Shown in pieces: positions 25,535 through 34,385 of a stretch of DNA of 64,000 nt (the first letter of the stretch is position 1; each line of letters opens with the position of its first letter). The DNA is from Tissierellia bacterium. GTDB taxonomy: Bacteria > Bacillota > Clostridia > Peptostreptococcales > Acidaminobacteraceae. Both the position numbers and the translations under genes were made by a program. The stretch is taken from the NCBI GenBank assembly GCA_012838225.1, contig DUPT01000042.1, positions 43,902-107,901 of the forward strand, read 5' to 3'. A model generated the notes under the pieces. The model had not been told where the DNA came from. It saw only the letters and a program-made list of their open reading frames with translations, and made no database searches.

Positions 25535-25972
25535 TCACTCTTGATCGAGTGTGGTCTTCGTCAATCGATCCGCCAGCTTGCTCGTCAATCTGACATATTC
25601 TTTGGCATCGGCCTCACCCAGTAGGCTCAGCGCATGGGTGACATGAGCCTCGACTGCCTGCAGATGCTGGCAGGCGATGGCTTCCCCCTCCGGCGTCAAC
25701 CTGACCAGGATCCGCCGCCGATCCAACGGATCGATCCGACGGGTAATCCAGCCCTTGTCCTCAATGCTGTTTAGTGCCTGGGCGATCCTGGCCGACGATA
25801 CCTGCATCGATTCACTGATATCACTGGGCAAGACCTCCCCGCCATTATCGGCAATGTACCACAGGATAAAGGCCTGTCCCCGAATGGCTTGTCCCAGACT
25901 CTGCTGCGACTTGAAATGTTGGAGCCGCCTCGTCTGCTTGATCAGCTCGGCCGCCAGTTTCGTGTAGTCCAT
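25535..25972 (-). CDS. MarR family transcriptional regulator
   Basis: A 145-residue winged-helix regulator: LPSDISESMQVSSARIAQALNSIEDKGWITRRIDPLDRRRILVRLTPEG carries the recognition helix (SSARIAQALNSIEDKG) and the beta-wing (DRRRILVRLT). It heads the exporter operon. A perfect 15-bp palindrome between the promoter elements upstream is its probable operator. Confidence 0.93.
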   Translation of the reverse strand: MDYTKLAAELIKQTRRLQHFKSQQSLGQAIRGQAFILWYIADNGGEVLPSDISESMQVSSARIAQALNSIEDKGWITRRIDPLDRRRILVRLTPEGEAIACQHLQAVEAHVTHALSLLGEADAKEYVRLTSKLADRLTKTTLDQE

Positions 25973-26000
25973 ACGTCACCTCACTCATAAATACCCTTAT

Positions 26001-26029
26001 ATGCTAATAATATTAGCTAATAATGTCAA
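26001..26029 (-). promoter_or_regulatory. marR operon promoter with palindromic operator
   Basis: Minus strand -35 TTGACA (26024-26029), 17-base spacer, -10 TAGCAT (26001-26006). Inside the spacer lies GCTAATAATATTAGC (26003-26017), a perfect palindrome about its central A. Location between -35 and -10 fits autorepression by MarR. Confidence 0.75.
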
Positions 26030-26125
26030 ATGTAAAACGGGTTGGGCAGCATGATTTAATCCTTCGAAATCTAGCCTAATCACCTGCTTGAGTGCTATAA
26101 TTGTGAGGTTAGAAAGGAGTTCGTT

Positions 26126-26842
26126 ATGGGACGAATTGGAAATATAGAGGGTCGCAAGACCAAACAGGATGCTAAGCGAGCCGGAATGTTCACCAAGCTC
26201 AGCCGGGCACTGTCGGTCGCCGTCAAGCAGGGCGGACCTGATCCTCAATACAATGCTGCCCTGGTCAGCGCGATCGAAAAAGCCAAAGCCGCCAATATGC
26301 CGAATGACAATATCGAGCGAGCCATCAAAAAGGCCGCCGGGGCCGGCGATAGTGAACACTATACTGAAATGATCTATGAGGGCTACGGCCCTTCAGGTGT
26401 CGCCGTCATGGTCGAGTGCCTGAGTGATAATGCCAACCGCACGGCCGGTGATGTCAGGTCCTACTTTACCAAAAACCGAGGCAATCTCGGTGTAACCGGA
26501 AGCGTCAACTACCTGTTCGATCACCTGGGCGTACTAGTCATCGAGCGCACCGATGACATCGACGAGGAAGACATCATGATGCAAGCCATCGACGCCGGAG
26601 CCGATGATTTTCTGGCCGAAGACGATCACTTCGAGATCTATACCGAGGTCGGGACCTTCTCCCAGGTCCGAGATGCACTCAAAGCCAATGGCCATTCATT
26701 TGTCATTGCCGAGCTACGATACCTGCCAAAGACCACGGTCAGCCTAAACGATGAGGATGACATCAAAGCGATGCAGCGCTTGATCGATCAGCTCGAAGAT
26801 CATGACGATGTCCAAGTGGTCCATCATAACTGGGCTGAATAA
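26126..26842 (+). CDS. YebC/PmpR family protein
   Basis: A 238-residue protein of the YebC/TACO1 family, now linked to translation of proline-rich stretches and earlier described as a regulator. Family phrases are GRIGNIEGRKTKQDAKRAGMFTKL, NMPNDNIERAIKKAAG, YEGYGPSGVAVMVECLSDN, NRTAGDVRSYFTKNRGNLG and the C-terminal VHHNWAE. The start at 26126 has AAAGGAG seven bases upstream, and a TATAAT at 26096-26101 is a likely -10. Confidence 0.93.
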   Translation: MGRIGNIEGRKTKQDAKRAGMFTKLSRALSVAVKQGGPDPQYNAALVSAIEKAKAANMPNDNIERAIKKAAGAGDSEHYTEMIYEGYGPSGVAVMVECLSDNANRTAGDVRSYFTKNRGNLGVTGSVNYLFDHLGVLVIERTDDIDEEDIMMQAIDAGADDFLAEDDHFEIYTEVGTFSQVRDALKANGHSFVIAELRYLPKTTVSLNDEDDIKAMQRLIDQLEDHDDVQVVHHNWAE

Positions 26843-26858
26843 ATCATTGACCCAAAGC

Positions 26859-26886
26859 CAAATCCTCGCTCGGCGAGGATTTTTTA
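26859..26886 (+). terminator. intrinsic terminator of yebC
   Basis: Stem AATCCTCGC / GCGAGGATT with loop TCG and a following run of T. Confidence 0.92.
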
Positions 26887-26980
26887 GTTCAACCCCCACC
26901 GTTAGGCTGGATTGTTTTTTTTTGAATTATAATAGGCTCATCAGCAACGTCTGCCCGAAGAAAAAAGATGAGGAGGAGAC

Positions 26981-28432
26981 ATGTCACTGTGGCAACGAGT
27001 TTTCGCCTACCTGGCCCGTAACAAAATCCGATCGCTTCTACTTTTTTGCCTGATCTTTGTTTTGTCCAATGCGATGATCGCCTCCTTTGCGATTCACCGG
27101 GCCACGCTCAATGTCGAGCGATCGATCCGCTACCAATTAGGGCCGGTCGTCAAGATGGCATACGATTACACGAAGTCGCTGTCGGCTGATGACCTCCAAA
27201 CAGTCAGTTTGCCTGACGACTACGAACCCTTGACGGTTGAAAAAATCCATACCTTGGGTAGGTCTGCCTACGTAAAAAGTTATGATTATTCAACCGGTCT
27301 AAGGTTGGGTTCAGATACTCTGAAATATTTGCCGGATCCAAGCGAAGAGACCACACCTTATTTTGAGAACGAACGCCAGCATTTTGGTTTCTCTGTTCAA
27401 GGCACGCAAGCTCCTGGAGTCATGCTGATTGAGCAAGGCCGAGCCAAACTGATCGCCGGAAGGTTGTTCACTCCAGAAGAGATCGAGCAGGGCGCGCCGG
27501 TGGTTCTCATGGTCAAAGAACTGGCGGAATATAATCAGGTGGAGGTCGACGATACCGTGGTCCTGATCAATCACGTGGCACCGATACCAATGGTGGAATA
27601 CATCGGGGACAGCCACGAGCTTCCGGTTCGAATCATCGGTCTTTATGAAAACATTGAGCCACCCTCGGCATACCACCAGGTTTATGGAAGCCAGACTACA
27701 GACCAGTCGATGTATAATCGGCTGATTATACCCAACGCATTCGTTGAGCCGGAGGCCGAATATGCCGCCGGCGATCAAACGTTAGCCGTGACCCCACCGA
27801 CCTTTGTGCTTCACGACCCAAAGGATATGCCCCGTTTTATGGCGGAATCCGAACCGCTGTTGCCGACGAATTATTATTTATTATCGAATCATTCGATCTT
27901 CTCCGATATCGAAGCACCGGTCCAATCGATCATCTCCATGGCAAATCAAGTGCTATGGTTTTCGATTGCCGCTACGATCGTGATCGTGACATTGGTTACG
28001 CTGCTGGCACTGCGTGATCGGAGACATGAAATCGGCATCTACCTCTCGCTTGATTTGTCCCGGCCCAAAATCATCAAGCAAATGGTACTCGAGATTGCGA
28101 TTGTCGCAGTTGTGGCCATTGCCCTTTCGACCTTCTCCGGCCAGCTGATGGCCCAGGCCATTTCTGATGCCATGGTCCAAGACCAGCTGATCGCCGATAT
28201 CGACTACTCCCAGGAACAGCAATTCTGGGACGACAGACAGGCCATGGGCAGCTATCGCGTCGACCTAACGACACAGGATGTCGCCGAGGTGTATGATATC
28301 TCGTTCTCAGCCTCGAATATCCTCTGGTATTTTTTGCTCGGCATCGGGACCGTGGTCGTCTCGACCATCCTACCCGGCTTGGTCCTGTTGAGGCTAAGCC
28401 CCAAGAAGGTACTGATGACTTCTTCGGCCTGA
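26981..28432 (+). CDS. orphan FtsX/MacB-like ABC permease
   Basis: A 483-residue membrane protein. One N-terminal membrane helix (IRSLLLFCLIFVLSNAMIASF), an outer domain of about 270 residues, then three C-terminal helices (VLWFSIAATIVIVTLVTLLAL, VLEIAIVAVVAIALSTFSG, ILWYFLLGIGTVVVSTILPGLVLL). RDRRHEIGIYLSLDLSRPKIIKQ between helices two and three is the FtsX-domain coupling phrase. No ATPase gene is adjacent, so its partner must be encoded elsewhere. A GAGGAGGAG site precedes the ATG. Substrate and role unknown. Confidence 0.85.
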   Translation: MSLWQRVFAYLARNKIRSLLLFCLIFVLSNAMIASFAIHRATLNVERSIRYQLGPVVKMAYDYTKSLSADDLQTVSLPDDYEPLTVEKIHTLGRSAYVKSYDYSTGLRLGSDTLKYLPDPSEETTPYFENERQHFGFSVQGTQAPGVMLIEQGRAKLIAGRLFTPEEIEQGAPVVLMVKELAEYNQVEVDDTVVLINHVAPIPMVEYIGDSHELPVRIIGLYENIEPPSAYHQVYGSQTTDQSMYNRLIIPNAFVEPEAEYAAGDQTLAVTPPTFVLHDPKDMPRFMAESEPLLPTNYYLLSNHSIFSDIEAPVQSIISMANQVLWFSIAATIVIVTLVTLLALRDRRHEIGIYLSLDLSRPKIIKQMVLEIAIVAVVAIALSTFSGQLMAQAISDAMVQDQLIADIDYSQEQQFWDDRQAMGSYRVDLTTQDVAEVYDISFSASNILWYFLLGIGTVVVSTILPGLVLLRLSPKKVLMTSSA

Positions 28433-28457
28433 TCAAAAAAAGACCATGACCTTGCCA

Positions 28458-28502
28458 AAAAAACAGACCTCCACAGCCCTATTAGGCCGGGAGGTCTTTT
28501 CG
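28458..28502. terminator. bidirectional terminator between FtsX-like and M20 genes
   Basis: Stem AGACCTCC (28465-28472) / GGAGGTCT (28490-28497). It is followed by TTTT on the plus strand and TGTTTTTTT on the minus strand, serving both convergent genes. Confidence 0.88.
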
Positions 28503-28514
28503 GTTGTGAGAAGC

Positions 28515-29693
28515 TCATTTGTTTTGACGGAGATAGGCCAAGGCCACCTGGATCAGATACGACGTCCCGACTTCAAGATAGGCCTCATCAAAGGTGAATT
28601 TGGGATGATGCAACGGATAGCTGACGCCATCGACGGCTTGTGGATTCGACAGATGCATAAAGCAGCCCGGTATGCGCTCGAGATAGAACGAGAAATCCTC
28701 CGAGGCCATCATCGGTCCATCGAGCAGCACGACCCGATCCTCTCCGACGATCTCGGCAGCACTTGTCATGGCAAGCTCGGTCGCCTCGGCGTCATTGATC
28801 AGCGGCGGGTAGTTGAACTCATAGCTGAAATCGACCTCACCGCGAAAGCCGTGAGCGATCGAATCAGCCAGCTCCTGCATCCGCAGGGCGACAAACTCTC
28901 TGGTATCGTGTGACACCGTTCGGACCGTCCCGCCCAGCAGGGCTTCGTTGGGAATGATATTGTGGGCGGTGCCTGAGATGAACTGCGTGACGGATATGAC
29001 CACCGGATCGGTCGGTTTGGATTCCCGGCTGACAAGCGTTTGAAAGGCCTGGACCAGGTGGGAGCCGATGATGATCGGATCGACCGCTTTATCCGGCAGG
29101 CCGCCGTGGCCGCCTTTACCGAGGATCTTGATCTCAAACGTATCCGGGGCCGCCATCAGCGGTCCGGGGCGAACGCCAAAGGAGCCTTTGGGGATCTCCG
29201 GCTCAAAGTTTCCGTGATGGAGTCCAAAGATCGCATCGATTCCCTCGAGCGCCCCTTCATCGATCATCGGCTTGGCTCCCCCGGGGGCTTCCTCGCCCGG
29301 TTGAAAAAAGACCTTGACGCTGCCGGAAAAATCATTGTGTTGTTTTAGATAGACGGCTGCTCCCAGCGCCATCGCCGTATGGCCATCGTGGCCACAGGCA
29401 TGCATATGACCATTCTCAGATGCAAAGTCGAGTCCGGTCTGCTCGGTGATGATCAAGCCATCCATATCGCCTCGCAGGGCGACACACGCTCCCTCGGAGC
29501 TGCCTTCGATGGTCGCCACGATCCCATTGCCGTTGACATAGAGCGCATAATCAATGCCATGCTCATCCAGCACCGCTTGGACATAGCCGCTGGTCTGAGG
29601 CAAGTCATTCCCTATCTCGGGGATTTGATGGAGCCTACGCCGCCAACCGATGATCTGCCTCGTCAGTTCTTTATCGATCACGATTCGCCTCAT
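28515..29693 (-). CDS. M20 family amidohydrolase/aminoacylase
   Basis: A di-metal amidohydrolase of about 392 residues in the hippuricase/N-acyl-amino-acid hydrolase group. Metal-site phrases are GDMDGL, HMHACGHDGHTAMALG, FQPGEEAPGGAKPMIDEGAL and FGLHHGN, with FYLERIPGCFMHL near the end; KGGHGGLPDKAVDPI belongs to the lid domain. I chose ATG 29693; it overlaps the upstream PPOX gene. Likely substrates are N-acylated amino acids or peptides. It is last of an operon with a Na+-decarboxylase beta subunit. Confidence 0.92.
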   Translation of the reverse strand: MRRIVIDKELTRQIIGWRRRLHQIPEIGNDLPQTSGYVQAVLDEHGIDYALYVNGNGIVATIEGSSEGACVALRGDMDGLIITEQTGLDFASENGHMHACGHDGHTAMALGAAVYLKQHNDFSGSVKVFFQPGEEAPGGAKPMIDEGALEGIDAIFGLHHGNFEPEIPKGSFGVRPGPLMAAPDTFEIKILGKGGHGGLPDKAVDPIIIGSHLVQAFQTLVSRESKPTDPVVISVTQFISGTAHNIIPNEALLGGTVRTVSHDTREFVALRMQELADSIAHGFRGEVDFSYEFNYPPLINDAEATELAMTSAAEIVGEDRVVLLDGPMMASEDFSFYLERIPGCFMHLSNPQAVDGVSYPLHHPKFTFDEAYLEVGTSYLIQVALAYLRQNK

Positions 29694-30168
29694 AATCGCC
29701 CTTGATCTCCCGGCCATCCTCACCATACTTTTTGCGCTTGGCGGTGATGGTTTCGGGGATGATTCGAAACACCTGCGTCCGGGGAAGACTAAGCAGGACC
29801 TCCCGGTGGAAGTGCTCCATCATCGTCGGCGTATAGCGCTCGGAGATCGCCTTCAGGGCCTCGATCGCCTCGGTCTCATCGGTAACGATCTCGATCCGAC
29901 CCTCAAACATGCCCGACTCATACTCGGTCGAGAAGCTGTGAAGAGACGGTTTGACTTCACCGACGACCACCAGCGTGACCCGATCATCTACTGCGATATG
30001 CTGTCGCATCCGGCCCTGCTTTGCCCCATGGAAATAGATGGTCTGATCGATCCTAGCGGGTGAGATGGCGATGGCATAGCTGTCACAGACCGCCAATACA
30101 CCGTAGGGGGCTCGGTCAAACACCTCCCAGGCAAACGCCTGCTTCATCCTGCGATCCTTGCGACGCAT
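29671..30168 (-). CDS. pyridoxamine 5'-phosphate oxidase-like FMN-binding protein (NimA type)
   Basis: A 165-residue split-barrel flavin-binding protein. MRRKDRRM, FDRAPYGVLAVCDSYAIAISPARIDQTIYFHGAKQGRM and FRIIPETITAKRKKY are the usual blocks of the PPOX/nitroimidazole-resistance-like family in Bacillota. Members reduce or bind varied substrates, so the reaction is open. Two bases separate its ATG from the small OadG-like gene. Its last codons overlap the M20 start. Confidence 0.86.
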   Translation of the reverse strand: MRRKDRRMKQAFAWEVFDRAPYGVLAVCDSYAIAISPARIDQTIYFHGAKQGRMRQHIAVDDRVTLVVVGEVKPSLHSFSTEYESGMFEGRIEIVTDETEAIEALKAISERYTPTMMEHFHREVLLSLPRTQVFRIIPETITAKRKKYGEDGREIKGDYEANRDR

Positions 30169-30170
30169 CT

Positions 30171-30302
30171 CTATTCTCCCGGAAAGGCTTTGTTCAGTCC
30201 CACGATCACCAGGTAGATGATCCCGATGACCAGGAAGACACCCAACCAGCCATAGAGGCTGATCGGCAGGGTTTCTAAAAAAGCATTGATATCAAGCTTC
30301 AT
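30171..30302 (-). CDS. OadG-related small transporter subunit
   Basis: A 43-residue protein: a short amphipathic N-terminus (MKLDINAFLETLPISL) and one membrane helix (GWLGVFLVIGIIYLVIVGL). Such tiny proteins accompany the beta subunit of Na+-translocating decarboxylases in clostridia and are thought to stand in for the gamma subunit. A GGAGAGA-type site precedes its ATG, nine bases after the beta-subunit stop. Confidence 0.8.
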   Translation of the reverse strand: MKLDINAFLETLPISLYGWLGVFLVIGIIYLVIVGLNKAFPGE

Positions 30303-30311
30303 ACATCTCTC

Positions 30312-31442
30312 CTACAATAGCTTCGTGACAAAGTTTAGGATCATACCGCCGGCAATGACCGAAGCGATCTGCCCGGCCACATTGGCCCCGACGGCGTGCA
30401 TCAGTAAAAAGTTCTGTTTGTCCTCGGCCTGTCCCATCTTATGGATGACCCGGGCTGACATCGGAAAGGCCGAGATACCGGCCGCCCCGATCATCGGATT
30501 GATCTTATTCTTCAGAAACAGATTCAAGACACGGGCAAATAACGCCCCACCGATCGTATCGAACACAAAGGCAAACAGTCCCAGTCCCATGATGAGCAGG
30601 GTCTGGGGATTCAAGAAGCCCTCATAGTGCATCTTCGTCGATACCGTCAGACCTAGAAACAGCGTGATCAGATTGGCGAGTTCATTTTGGGCCGATTTAC
30701 TCAAGCTGTTGAGCACACCGCATTCACGGATCAGATTGCCAAACATCAAAAAGCCGACCAAGGCGACACTCTTTGGCGCAAACAAACCGGCAATGATGGT
30801 GATGATGATCGGAAAGATGATCCGGGTCGTCTTGGAGACCGCCTTATCCTTGACCGTCATCCGAATGAGGCGCTCTTTCTTAGGCACCACCAGTCGAATC
30901 GCCGGCGGCTGCACGATCGGCACCAGCGCCATATAGGAATAGGCCGCTACGATGATGGCTCCAAAATAGTTGCTTTGTAAAAAGTTCGCCACATAGATCG
31001 AGGTCGGTCCATCGGCTGCGCCGATGATCCCGATACTGGCGGCGTCTTTTAGCTCAAAGCCCACCAGGGCCGCCATGCTGAAGGTGAAAAAGATCCCAAA
31101 CTGAGCCGCCGCCCCAAAGAAGAGCATCTTCGGATTACTCAGCAGCGGCGTAAAATCGATCATCGCCCCGATCCCGATAAACAAAAGCAGCGGGAACAAC
31201 TCATTGGCGATCCCGGCATTGAACAATTCATCGATCGGTCCGACCTCCAACACCCCATCGACCAATTGGGTGATGGCCCCCGACATCGGCAGGTTTACCA
31301 GGATGGCACCAAAGCCCATCGGTAGGAGCAGTGTCGGCTCCATATCGCGCTTGATCGCCAGATAGATCAGCAGTGCTCCGATCAGCCACATGATGACCAT
31401 TCGAATATCGAGATTCCATAAATTTTCTATGATTACTTGCAT
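30312..31442 (-). CDS. sodium ion-translocating decarboxylase, beta subunit
   Basis: A 376-residue membrane protein matching OadB/GcdB/MmdB, the Na+ channel of biotin-dependent decarboxylases. Family blocks are GFGAILVNLPMSG, LLLFIGIGAMIDFTPLLSNPKM, ASIGIIGAADGPTSIYV, the central helix FGNLIRECGVLNSLSKSAQNEL and MIGAAGISAFPMSARVIHKMG. No alpha (carboxyltransferase) or biotin-carrier gene lies in the window, so either these are elsewhere or the protein works differently. It heads the operon with OadG-like, PPOX and M20 genes. Confidence 0.93.
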   Translation of the reverse strand: MQVIIENLWNLDIRMVIMWLIGALLIYLAIKRDMEPTLLLPMGFGAILVNLPMSGAITQLVDGVLEVGPIDELFNAGIANELFPLLLFIGIGAMIDFTPLLSNPKMLFFGAAAQFGIFFTFSMAALVGFELKDAASIGIIGAADGPTSIYVANFLQSNYFGAIIVAAYSYMALVPIVQPPAIRLVVPKKERLIRMTVKDKAVSKTTRIIFPIIITIIAGLFAPKSVALVGFLMFGNLIRECGVLNSLSKSAQNELANLITLFLGLTVSTKMHYEGFLNPQTLLIMGLGLFAFVFDTIGGALFARVLNLFLKNKINPMIGAAGISAFPMSARVIHKMGQAEDKQNFLLMHAVGANVAGQIASVIAGGMILNFVTKLL

Positions 31443-31478
31443 ACTTTCCTCATCCGTTTAAGTCGTTTCGTATAGTCT

Positions 31479-31507
31479 ATTATAACGCTTTCTGCCCGAG
31501 CTGCGAA
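31479..31507 (-). promoter_or_regulatory. promoter of the decarboxylase beta-subunit operon
   Basis: Minus strand -10 TATAAT (31479-31484), 17-base spacer, -35 TTCGCA (31502-31507, four of six consensus). It lies 37 bases before the ATG. Confidence 0.55.
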
Positions 31508-31531
31508 AAGAAAATGACCCGAAGGTCATCT
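31503..31531 (-). terminator. intrinsic terminator of the SLC13-type permease gene
   Basis: Minus strand ATGACC, loop TTCG, GGTCAT then TTTTCTTTTC, starting at the stop codon. Confidence 0.82.
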
Positions 31532-33306
31532 TAGACAGGATAGAGCGCCAGGATCACCGGGATCGCGATCAGTACTGTCAGGATACTGAGCGGCAGACCC
31601 AGCTTCCAATAATCCGAGAACCGATAGCCCCCCGGACCCATCACGACCGTACACGAAGCGTGACCGATCGGCGTCAGATAGGCCGAGGTCGCCCCGACAA
31701 AGACACTCAAAAGATAGGGATCGATGCTATGGCCCATGATATTGGCCAATCCGACCGCCACCGGAGCCAAGAGGAGCGCGGCGGCGGCATTATTGATGAT
31801 ATTGGTCAGGATCAGCGTCAAGCTAAGCAACAGCGCCAGGATCCCCCAGGTCGGCAGCGACCCGGTCACCCCCATCAACAGCTCCGCCAGCAGATTGGCG
31901 GCGCCGGTGGTCTCAAGCGCCTGTGACACCGGGATCAAGGCCCCGAGTAGAAAGATGATCGGCAGATCGATAGCATGCATCGCACTCTGGATGCTGGTGA
32001 CTCTGGTCAAAACCATCAAGATGGCGGCAATCACAAAGGTGACATCGGCCGGCATGATCTCAAGCGCTACGACTAACAGCGCCAGCGCAAAGATGCCAAA
32101 GGCCAGGATCGTCCGCTGGTTTTGCTTCAGATCGATCTTTCGCTCCGCCAGCGGTAGCGCATCAAGATCATTGATCAGCTCCTGGATGCTGGCCATCGTA
32201 CCCTGGATCAGCAGGACATCACCGGCCCTGATCCGGATCCGATTGGGCGAGGCACCCAAGCGCTCACCCTGACGGGCGATGGCCAAGAGATTGATGTGAA
32301 AGCGAGACCGAAGATCGAGCGTCTTGGCGGTATGATTGATAAAGCCCGACGAAGGCGGGATCGCGATCTCGGTGATCGTCATACCATCGCCTCGCATATC
32401 CTCGGTCGAGATCTGCTTCGAGCCGGAGAGCTCCGTCTTCGATTTTTTCAAAAACTCAGCCAAAGCCTCGGCCGAACAAGCCAAGATCAGCTTATCGCCG
32501 GGCGAAATGATCCGGTAGGGATTGAGCGCCGAATTCGACAGACCGGGACGGACATGGCTGATGATATTGATCCGTCGGAGGATCTCCGGATCGACCTCAC
32601 GGATGGTCTTATTGGCCATCACCGACTCCGGATTGACCCGAACGACCGTGGTATATTCCTTGATCGAGAACAGATCGTCGCGAGAGATCTGCCCCTTTCG
32701 CACCGGGATCAAACGCCAGCCAAAGGCCAAGATCATCAGGATCCCGCCGATGGTGATGCTAAGCCCGATCGGCGCAAACTGAAACATGGCAAACGCCTCA
32801 CCGGTGATCTCACGCCGAAACTCCGAAATAATGATATTGGGCGGTGAACCGATCAACGTGATCATCCCGCCAAACAAAGAAGCAAAGGCCAGCGGCATCA
32901 GGATATACGACGGCGAATAATTATTTTGCCGAGCCATCTGGATCCCGACCGGCATAAACAGCGCCAAGGCACCGATATTATTCATGATCGAGCTGAACAG
33001 AGCCACCCCCAGCATCAGGATCCCCAGCTGCGCATGCTGGGTCTTGCCAAAACGAGAGACATAGTGGGCAATGATCTCGACAAAGCCGGAATCGATCAGC
33101 GCCTGGCTCATCACCAGCACGGCCGCCACCGTGACGACCGCATTATGACCAAAGCCGGTAAAGGCCTGATCTCTTGGAACCAGCCCCAAAAACACGGCGA
33201 TCATCAGCGTCGATAACGCGACGATCTCAAAGCGTATCTTATTCTGTGCAAAGAAAAACAGCATTACTGCCAATAAGGCAAAGATCAACCCTTGATCCAG
33301 CGTCAT
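31531..33306 (-). CDS. SLC13/DASS-type anion permease with two RCK_C (TrkA-C) domains
   Basis: A 591-residue carrier. N-terminal helices include ALFSSIMNNIGALALFMPVGI and the SLIGSPPNII-like clamp motif (GGMITLIGSPPNIII). The middle third carries two TrkA-C regulatory domains (VNPESVMANKTIREVDPEIL, then EIAIPPSSGFINHTAKTLDLRSRF). C-terminal helices repeat the clamp as LILTNIINNAAAALLLAPVAVG and end with LTPIGHASCTVVMGPGGYRFSDY. Substrates of this group are di- or tricarboxylates, sulfate or similar. It is transcribed alone, with TATAAT at 33348-33353. Confidence 0.92.
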   Translation of the reverse strand: MTLDQGLIFALLAVMLFFFAQNKIRFEIVALSTLMIAVFLGLVPRDQAFTGFGHNAVVTVAAVLVMSQALIDSGFVEIIAHYVSRFGKTQHAQLGILMLGVALFSSIMNNIGALALFMPVGIQMARQNNYSPSYILMPLAFASLFGGMITLIGSPPNIIISEFRREITGEAFAMFQFAPIGLSITIGGILMILAFGWRLIPVRKGQISRDDLFSIKEYTTVVRVNPESVMANKTIREVDPEILRRINIISHVRPGLSNSALNPYRIISPGDKLILACSAEALAEFLKKSKTELSGSKQISTEDMRGDGMTITEIAIPPSSGFINHTAKTLDLRSRFHINLLAIARQGERLGASPNRIRIRAGDVLLIQGTMASIQELINDLDALPLAERKIDLKQNQRTILAFGIFALALLVVALEIMPADVTFVIAAILMVLTRVTSIQSAMHAIDLPIIFLLGALIPVSQALETTGAANLLAELLMGVTGSLPTWGILALLLSLTLILTNIINNAAAALLLAPVAVGLANIMGHSIDPYLLSVFVGATSAYLTPIGHASCTVVMGPGGYRFSDYWKLGLPLSILTVLIAIPVILALYPV

Positions 33307-33404
33307 GAACTACCCTCCCTGACCTCACATGTTTTAGGTGTGCTTCTATTATACCTATCACCGCTCATTTTTGTAGCGTAATTCACGATATTGACATTTT
33401 AGTC

Positions 33405-34385
33405 TCACAAAAAAACGACATCGAGTTGAAGCTGTGACAGATCGATGGCTGGTTGGTCATGGAACAAGACCTGATACAGCCGACTGCGATAGATGGCCGG
33501 TGTCAGCCTTCGACAGTATTGGCTCAAGCGAGAGCCTGAAAGGGCTGAGAGCATCAAAAAATCATAGCCCCGGGCGCGGTGTCGCAGCAGCTCGATCATA
33601 TCCTCGAGGCGGTCCTCCCCATAGACCGCCCCGGCCAAATAGTTGGCGGAGTGGCCGGCTCGGGGAAACCTCGGCCAATGAAGAAGCGAAGTGGGCAGAT
33701 ACGGCATCAGCCGGTAGATCCCCTGATAGCCTAAGATATCGTATTGCTTCCAGCCGGGGGCGATGGTATAGCCGGCGGTATGCCCCAGCTGACAAAAATC
33801 GGCTCCTAAGGCGCTCAGCCAGTCACTCTCATAGACTGCTCCATCGTGCTCTCTTAGATCGAGCGGTCCACAATCGAACGCTCGGCGACTGGTCTTTGGC
33901 CCCAGAAAAAAGGTCTCGATCTCGCCGACCAACCGATACTCAGGCATCGAGCGCCGCTTCTTCTCAAACATCCGAATGACACTCGTATTCGAGCTCACGA
34001 TCGTCGTCAGATAGAGGTCGACCCGGTCCTTGGTCGATTGATACATCGCTTCATACATCTGAGGGATCTTAAAAAAAGCCCTCTGGTGATCGGGCGTGAT
34101 CCGCAGGCCGCTCAGATAGGCCAACTGCTTTAGCTGGCCCTTGAGCCAGATGGGCCGGATCGTGACGACCCCCATGCCCACTACCTCATCGTGGCACGGA
34201 TCGATCAGCCCATAGATCAGGCTCTCGGTGGCTTCGGTCTGAAAGCTTTCGATCACGCTTGGCCGGCGGCCAAAGCTCACCCGGATGGCGCCATCGAAGC
34301 TGCTCTCGGCTAACAGCTTTTGAAAGCCTTCATCATGGGCCGGTCTGGCCTGTTCGACTCGGTAGGATCTATTTTGGGAGCTCAT
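33405..34385 (-). CDS. GNAT-fold protein, last gene of the radical SAM operon
   Basis: About 326 residues. The N-terminal half resembles a GNAT acetyltransferase: VEQARPAHDEGFQKLL, a beta-strand run with LIYGLIDPCHDEVVGMGVVTI, then LAYLSGLRITPDHQ and the helix leading to TTIVSSNTSVIRMFEKKRRSMPEY. The second half may be a second, degenerate GNAT-like domain. I chose ATG 34385 with GGAG nine bases upstream; it overlaps the preceding radical SAM gene by 17 bases. It probably transfers an acyl group within the pathway of this operon, but no substrate can be inferred. Confidence 0.65.
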   Translation of the reverse strand: MSSQNRSYRVEQARPAHDEGFQKLLAESSFDGAIRVSFGRRPSVIESFQTEATESLIYGLIDPCHDEVVGMGVVTIRPIWLKGQLKQLAYLSGLRITPDHQRAFFKIPQMYEAMYQSTKDRVDLYLTTIVSSNTSVIRMFEKKRRSMPEYRLVGEIETFFLGPKTSRRAFDCGPLDLREHDGAVYESDWLSALGADFCQLGHTAGYTIAPGWKQYDILGYQGIYRLMPYLPTSLLHWPRFPRAGHSANYLAGAVYGEDRLEDMIELLRHRARGYDFLMLSALSGSRLSQYCRRLTPAIYRSRLYQVLFHDQPAIDLSQLQLDVVFL

